DNA of 17,210 nt from Candidatus Brocadiaceae bacterium (lineage in GTDB: Bacteria > Planctomycetota > Brocadiia > SM23-32), in the NCBI GenBank assembly GCA_030615435.1, contig JAUWZH010000021.1, positions 1 through 17,210 on the forward strand. Reading direction: 5' to 3'. Position numbers and translations under genes: made by a program. The notes beneath the pieces are model-generated. The model did not search any database. It saw only the letters and a program-made list of their open reading frames with translations, and was not told the origin of the DNA. Shown one piece after another: positions 14,301-17,210 of this stretch; positions within the stretch are counted from its first letter, which is position 1, and the number at the start of each line of letters is the position of its first letter.

Positions 14301-14914
14301 ACCCGGCCTGCGCCGTGCGTGCCGCAGACCACCACCGGCTGTCCGCCGGCCTCGGCGAGGACTTCGGCGCCCTGCCGGAGCTCCAGCGGCTGGATGACCG
14401 AGACGCGGCCCGGCTCGCCGCTCAGGCCGCGGGTGATCGGGTGGGCGCCGGCAAGCCTGACGTCGGCGCCGATGGGGGCCTCCACTTCCCCGCCCCAGTC
14501 CCACGGGTCCGGGCGGGCGCTTTCCGGCTTGAGAAGCGGCCGGGCAGGCAGGGCGGTTTCGAGCGGACCGAAGCCCCTCTGCGCGTTGTCGAAGGCGTGG
14601 CTGCCGCCGATCAGCATCAGCCCGCCCCCCCGCTCCACGTAGGCGCAGAGATTCAGCAGGTCGTCGGCGTCGAGGATCACCGGGTCTATGCCTGCGAGCA
14701 CGATCGCGTCGAAGCTGCACATTCCAGTGAACTGCTGAAGCGTCCTGTCGAGCCGCTTGGGAAGCCGATACGTCAGCGGCAGATGAACGCCATGGAAATA
14801 GCTGTGCGTCGCCCTCGTGAGGAAGGGCAGTGCCCGCAATGCCTCGCGAACGCCGCAATGGGACTGGTCGCCCGCCTCCGCCAGAAAAACCTCACGCACG
14901 CCTTCGCGATCCAT
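11381..14914 (-). CDS. large GH42-like glycoside hydrolase with glutamine-amidotransferase-like domains
   Basis: 1177 residues, no signal peptide or membrane segment. N-terminal GATase1-like domain (about 1-240): FDAIVLAGIDPVILDADDLL, then YVERGGGLMLIGGSHAF. Beta-sandwich region about 250-435. A TIM-barrel-like part (about 440-800) resembles GH42 beta-galactosidases: PCVLSPEF (531-538), EIIDEPHFY (563-571) and CRCEDC (576-581). The cysteines C532, C576, C578 and C581 match the zinc-binding set of GH42 enzymes. E567 is the likely acid/base, but the usual preceding Asn is Asp. A second amidotransferase-like domain (about 820-985; YEGFVLPDTDYIPPDAAAAI, then VRFVERGGALVCD) corresponds to the GH42 trimerisation domain. 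A C-terminal Ig-like domain spans about 1075-1170. ATG 14914 has AGGAGG 5 nt upstream. Probably an intracellular glycosidase on galactosides or related sugars; the nucleophile was not identified, so activity is uncertain. Confidence 0.85.
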   Translation of the reverse strand: MDREGVREVFLAEAGDQSHCGVREALRALPFLTRATHSYFHGVHLPLTYRLPKRLDRTLQQFTGMCSFDAIVLAGIDPVILDADDLLNLCAYVERGGGLMLIGGSHAFDNAQRGFGPLETALPARPLLKPESARPDPWDWGGEVEAPIGADVRLAGAHPITRGLSGEPGRVSVIQPLELRQGAEVLAEAGGQPVVVCGTHGAGRVVIIATYPDGAEQSGAFFTPGWSELTRQALSWLMRRDGDLVIERTEMNRTPLGVGGSRTFSLELASQAGTDAAASATVASADEGWLATGREPVWGEPQEIPVRVEGGRVECEFCGRDRGLHQVRIEVSGPDWANVREALVEVRAPDALRLSTRRGLYVTAPGKRLTFEIACDAERAPCALRVLDFDGHEVFSAQAEAPGTVEFEVPHLELGHYEAIAERDGEEARMRFLVTEPLRDLHFTVVAMTNVGEGTEERIGEVYEYHRSRGFNGYATALQLDETDSPRARGSRYVQYLAQRDGFVLWGEYVGATLLKTHGLYCEEGEDATRPCVLSPEFTEATREFLEAKYQAASDIPRMTSLEIIDEPHFYRGNVCRCEDCLNRFEHKYGHPMPTWDEAIEARDQRTRNYFDWVIAYGTEAFRKGIEIWHSFPQGPKLHHVFCGIGSGQCSARACVASDLEWSPHADFCEFDCYNYMYAHWRCSEVLKFNEFHYRWGVWRALGLRNNQRVGFFIQVTDRDVPVAPYDPLRSSSEVLYTAIGGGAKYLHLMAKTPFTDVQNCREEKFDIFAEDVRRVQRAAPLLYRAESPRSHIAMMYPHYDRIYRPPVRRLPEGYVGLGYYSRDARPYDTIPPVWPYHAAQFNAYELLFRCFGEADVLFDQALAEGALDDYEGFVLPDTDYIPPDAAAAIVRFVERGGALVCDRVPGHSTTGGELTLLDQLFTGQEETLWGDLTLRCSTFGEGKTLLFSQQLQDLYSSSIEQNQPALRYLLKDTVREFLFGCGIRPHALSSNYEIEADVLLTEDTIVLVAVSHAEDRQQSRITLYRPLVPVRCAFDLVTMQEHEVRSTDEGVEVDVDLGEREGLLLGLYAERPVESRLEANGAESGRLAFTVTLLNAEGKPARGDHIVEVEVTDPAGERRLNYSGLRCTRNGVLSFDEPLALNARRGTWTATVFDRFTRARHSVSIESCPGKGTQIA

Positions 14915-15002
14915 TCCGCCCTCCTGAGTGGATTATCCGCACTGAACGCAGATCTCGCGCTCCATCGCCGGCAGTCCCGCGCAAAACCGTCCTCGGACGA
15001 TC

Positions 15003-15031
15003 ACCCTACGCTTTCTTGCGTATTGTCGCAA
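15003..15031 (-). promoter_or_regulatory. possible promoter of the GH42-like gene
   Basis: The minus strand reads TTGCGA, a 17-bp spacer and TAGGGT about 90 nt before ATG 14914. The spacing is ideal but both boxes are only partial matches. Confidence 0.25.
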
Positions 15032-15042
15032 CCGTTCCCCAG

Positions 15043-15096
15043 TTCGATTCGGCCCTTCAGCAATGACTGAATCGAATGCGTAGTTGAAAATCGAAT
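15043..15096. repeat. three ATCGAAT-type sites in the divergent promoter region
   Basis: TTCGATTC (15043-15050) and GAATCGAA (15069-15076) form a perfect 8-bp inverted repeat with an 18-bp spacer, and a third AATCGAAT (15089-15096) lies 19 bp further on in direct orientation to the second. All share a TCGA core. They lie between the divergent GH42-like and radical SAM genes, a natural place for an operator. The regulator is unknown. Confidence 0.45.
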
Positions 15097-15133
15097 CCCA
15101 TCGGCGAGAATATCATACTGTCTCCGGACATGC

Positions 15134-15143
15134 GGGGGAGGGA
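15134..15143 (+). promoter_or_regulatory. ribosome binding site deciding the TTG start of the radical SAM gene
   Basis: GGGGGAGGGA with core GGAGG (15137-15141) lies 10 nt before TTG 15152. No ATG is available in this frame near the conserved N-terminus; the ATG at 15130 is in another frame, and GTG 15167 would be too far from this site. Confidence 0.6.
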
Positions 15144-15151
15144 CCGCGAAG

Positions 15152-16624
15152 TTGAGTGCTTCACGAGTGGTTCTCATCAACACGAACGAGATACGGCCGC
15201 CGGTCGCGCCGATTGCCCTCGACTACCTCGCCGGGGCCCTGCACGAGGCCGGTCACGAGGTGGACGTCCTCGACTTGAGTTTTGTCGCGGACGCCCCCGA
15301 AGCCCTTGGCAGCTACTTCCGGGCCAGCGCAGTGCGGGCCGTGGGGATGAGCTTCCGGAACTCGGACGATTGCTTCTGGCCGAGCGCCACGTCGTTCGTG
15401 CCACGGCTCACGGAGCTCGTGCGCAGCGTCAGGGGGATGACGGACGCCCCGGTCGTGCTGGGGGGAGGCGGGTTCTCTCTGTTCCCCGAGCAGATCCTGG
15501 AAGCCTGCGGGTGCGACTTCGGCATCACGGGCGACGGAGAGAGGGCTTTCGTGCTCCTGCTGCAGGCACTGGAAAGGGGCCGGGGTTTCCGCCGGGTGCC
15601 CGGGCTCGTATGGCGAGCCGGAGGAGAAGGGGGCGAGTTCACCCGAAATCCGCCGGAGCGCCGCCGCGCCTTGCAGATCGCCACCTCGCGCCAGAGCGTG
15701 GACAACCGCCGCTACTTCAGCGAGGGGGGCCAGGGAAACATGGAGACCAAACGCGGCTGCACCCGACGCTGCATATACTGCGCGGACCCCCTGATAAAGG
15801 GGGGCAGGGTCCGGGTGCGCGAACCCGCTGAGGTCGCCGAAGAGGCGCAATGCCTCCTGGGACAGGGAATTGACGTGCTTCATCTCTGCGACAGCGAGTT
15901 CAACATCCCTCCCGATCACGCGCTGGCGGTCTGCGAGGAGCTGATTCGCCGGGGGCTCGGGCGGTCCCTGCGGTGGTACACCTACGCCAGTGTGGTCCCC
16001 TTCTCCGACGAATTGGCGGGCGCGATGCGCCGGGCGGGCTGTGTTGGAATCAATTTCGGGGCGGACAGCGCCAGCGCGCGCATGCTCGCCCTCTACAGGA
16101 GGGCTCATCGCAAGGCCGACATCGCCGAGACGGTTCGCACCTGCCGCAGGCACGGGCTGCTGGTGATGATTGACCTGCTCCTGGGAGGGCCCGGAGAAAC
16201 CGAGTGCACCGTTCGCGAGACGATCGAGTTCATGAAGCAGGTCGGGCCTGACTGCGTGGGGGCGGCCCTCGGAATGCGCGTCTATCCGGCTACGCCGCTG
16301 GCGGCGCGCCTCGCCGCAGAGGGGCCCCTCGAGTCCAACCCGAACATATGGCGCAGGGACGGCTCAGGGCAAGAGTCTGCGCTCTCAACGACAGGTGGTC
16401 TGCTGAGCCCGGCGTTCTACATCAGCAAGGACCTCGGCGAGAGGCCCGAGGAGCTGGTCAGAGAAAGGATCGGAGGCGACGAGCGGTTCTTCCCGCCGGT
16501 CGCCGAACAGGCCGCGGAGAACTACAACTATAACGAGAACCAGCCTCTGATCGAGGCAATCAGAGAGGGGGCGCGGGGCGCCTACTGGGATATCCTGCGG
16601 CAGATGCGAAGCGCCTCAACCTGA
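15152..16624 (+). CDS. B12-binding-type radical SAM protein of unknown function
   Basis: 490 residues. The N-terminal part (about 1-140) looks like a cobalamin-binding Rossmann-type domain: RVVLINTNEIRPPVAPIALD followed by YLAGALHEAGHEVDVLDL, then VVLGGGGFSLFPEQIL and GITGDGERAF; the classical DxHxxG motif is absent, as in many radical SAM members. The radical SAM core has the CxxxCxxC cluster motif RGCTRRCIYC (C203, C207, C210) that holds the 4Fe-4S cluster, then DVLHLCDSEFN, GINFGADSAS and LLLGGPGET (343-350), typical of this superfamily. The C-terminus (about 400-490) is not recognised. Such proteins often carry out methylations or rearrangements on unactivated carbon, but the substrate cannot be read from sequence or neighbours. 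The start is TTG 15152 with a good ribosome site. It is divergent from the GH42-like gene, and its end overlaps the convergent LysE-family gene by 9 bp. Confidence 0.92.
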   Translation: MSASRVVLINTNEIRPPVAPIALDYLAGALHEAGHEVDVLDLSFVADAPEALGSYFRASAVRAVGMSFRNSDDCFWPSATSFVPRLTELVRSVRGMTDAPVVLGGGGFSLFPEQILEACGCDFGITGDGERAFVLLLQALERGRGFRRVPGLVWRAGGEGGEFTRNPPERRRALQIATSRQSVDNRRYFSEGGQGNMETKRGCTRRCIYCADPLIKGGRVRVREPAEVAEEAQCLLGQGIDVLHLCDSEFNIPPDHALAVCEELIRRGLGRSLRWYTYASVVPFSDELAGAMRRAGCVGINFGADSASARMLALYRRAHRKADIAETVRTCRRHGLLVMIDLLLGGPGETECTVRETIEFMKQVGPDCVGAALGMRVYPATPLAARLAAEGPLESNPNIWRRDGSGQESALSTTGGLLSPAFYISKDLGERPEELVRERIGGDERFFPPVAEQAAENYNYNENQPLIEAIREGARGAYWDILRQMRSAST

Positions 16625-17210
16625 CGGCGCAGACTTCCGGGCGCGCGCGAGGGCGAAGTATACGCCGAAAGCCACCATGAAGATGCCGCCGGCGGCCAGC
16701 AGCAGCCGGTAGGACGTCGGGCCGATGACAGCCCGGCGTCCAAGCGCGAGCGAGCCCGCCACGAACGCGAACCAGACGAAGTCCGAAAGGATGTGTCCCA
16801 CGTAGAAGGTCGTTACGCCCACGGGGCCCGAGCGCGCCGCGTTTCCCAGGAGGCCGAGTCCCACCGTGGCCCACCAGAGGGCGAAATAGGGGTTGCCGAT
16901 GCTCACCGCCGCCCCCATCAGAAGCGGCCAGGCAAGGGCCCTTTCCTCTGCGGCGTCCGCGAGCTGGAACTGCGCCGAGGGCGCCGCAGCGATCATCATC
17001 GTCCCCAGCCCCACGAGCACCACACCTGCGGCGGTCTTGACGATGCGGAAGGCGCGCGGCCGCCTCTTCAGATAACCGGCAAGCCCGGCGAGCATCGCCG
17101 CGACGATGACGAGTTCCATCACGGCGTGCCCCACCACCGTGCTCATCCCTGCCGCAAATCCCGCAGTGAGCGTCTGATGGCCGCACGCGATCAGCAGCGG
17201 CCCGGGCACA
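16616..17210 (-). CDS. LysE/RhtB-family amino-acid exporter (5' partial)
   Basis: At least 197 residues of a small multi-pass inner-membrane exporter that uses the proton gradient to expel amino acids or similar compounds. The visible sequence starts at PGPLLIACGHQTLTAGFAAG, which corresponds to the conserved 'PGP' motif just after the first membrane helix in LysE proteins. The first codon in the window is GTG in that motif, so the true start and the first helix lie beyond the right edge. Further hydrophobic segments are near residues 24-45, 56-76, 93-118, 131-155 and 168-188; GNPYFALWW matches the family 'NP.a..f' signature. The gene converges on and overlaps the radical SAM gene by 9 bp. 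The substrate is unknown; no adjacent LysG-type regulator is visible. Confidence 0.9.
   Translation of the reverse strand, partial: VPGPLLIACGHQTLTAGFAAGMSTVVGHAVMELVIVAAMLAGLAGYLKRRPRAFRIVKTAAGVVLVGLGTMMIAAAPSAQFQLADAAEERALAWPLLMGAAVSIGNPYFALWWATVGLGLLGNAARSGPVGVTTFYVGHILSDFVWFAFVAGSLALGRRAVIGPTSYRLLLAAGGIFMVAFGVYFALARARKSAPSG

Noticed and set aside
14932..14937. GATAAT -10-like box just upstream of the GH42-like gene
   Set aside because: It would start transcription at about the ribosome site and has no -35 partner.
12836..15070. A 744-codon open frame on the plus strand opposite the GH42-like gene
   Set aside because: It is antisense to a gene with recognisable domains and a good ribosome site, its protein is rich in Arg, Ala, Pro and His with no known fold, and long antisense frames are expected in such GC-rich DNA.
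15084..15117. TTGAAA followed by TATCAT as a promoter for the radical SAM gene
   Set aside because: The spacer is 21 bp, too long for a normal sigma70 promoter; other pairings match poorly.

Overview
The window is GC-rich (about two thirds G+C by eye), densely coding bacterial DNA. It contains no insertion sequence, CRISPR array, phage gene or other sign of recent mobility that I can see. A Wza-like export protein next to an outer-membrane beta-barrel shows a diderm (Gram-negative-type) organism. The mixture of a VIT/VWA/HEAT protein, a very large multidomain glycosidase-like protein, three small heat-shock proteins in a row and an exopolysaccharide export operon carrying its own NusG paralogue would fit Planctomycetota/PVC or a neighbouring uncultured phylum. 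That placement is inference; no marker gene here settles it.

Layout, left to right. Bases 1-3147 (+) are the 3' part of a long VIT-VWA-HEAT repeat protein that runs off the left edge. It converges on a three-gene hsp20 operon (4682 to 3260, -); the 112-bp gap between them holds two strong hairpins. A 330-bp gene-free stretch follows, with a possible hsp20 promoter and a very good sigma70-type promoter driving tRNA-Arg(UCG) at 5013-5089 (+).

From 11156 down to 5110 (-) lies a five-gene exopolysaccharide export operon in transcriptional order: outer-membrane beta-barrel, Wza-like OPX protein with three SLBB domains, Wzc-like co-polymerase/BY-kinase with a tyrosine-rich tail, VanZ-like membrane protein, and a NusG/UpxY-like antitermination factor. 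A good promoter sits on the stop codon of the gene upstream and would give a leader of about 190 nt containing a G9 tract and hairpins. No glycosyltransferase, Wzx or Wzy is present, so this is the export and control module only.

Bases 14914-11381 (-) encode a 1177-residue protein with a GH42-like (beta-galactosidase-type) centre between two glutamine-amidotransferase-like domains. Divergent from it, across a 237-bp region with three copies of an ATCGAAT-type motif, is a radical SAM protein with a cobalamin-binding-type N-terminus (15152-16624, +). That gene overlaps by 9 bp the end of a convergent LysE-family exporter gene, which runs off the right edge.

The most interesting points are: (1) a NusG paralogue encoded last in an export operon whose first gene has a long structured leader, suggesting a self-contained antitermination circuit; (2) an OPX protein that ends right after its last SLBB domain and is co-encoded with a beta-barrel, suggesting a two-protein outer-membrane translocon; (3) the unusual architecture and altered active-site motif of the GH42-like protein; (4) the VIT-VWA-HEAT fusion.
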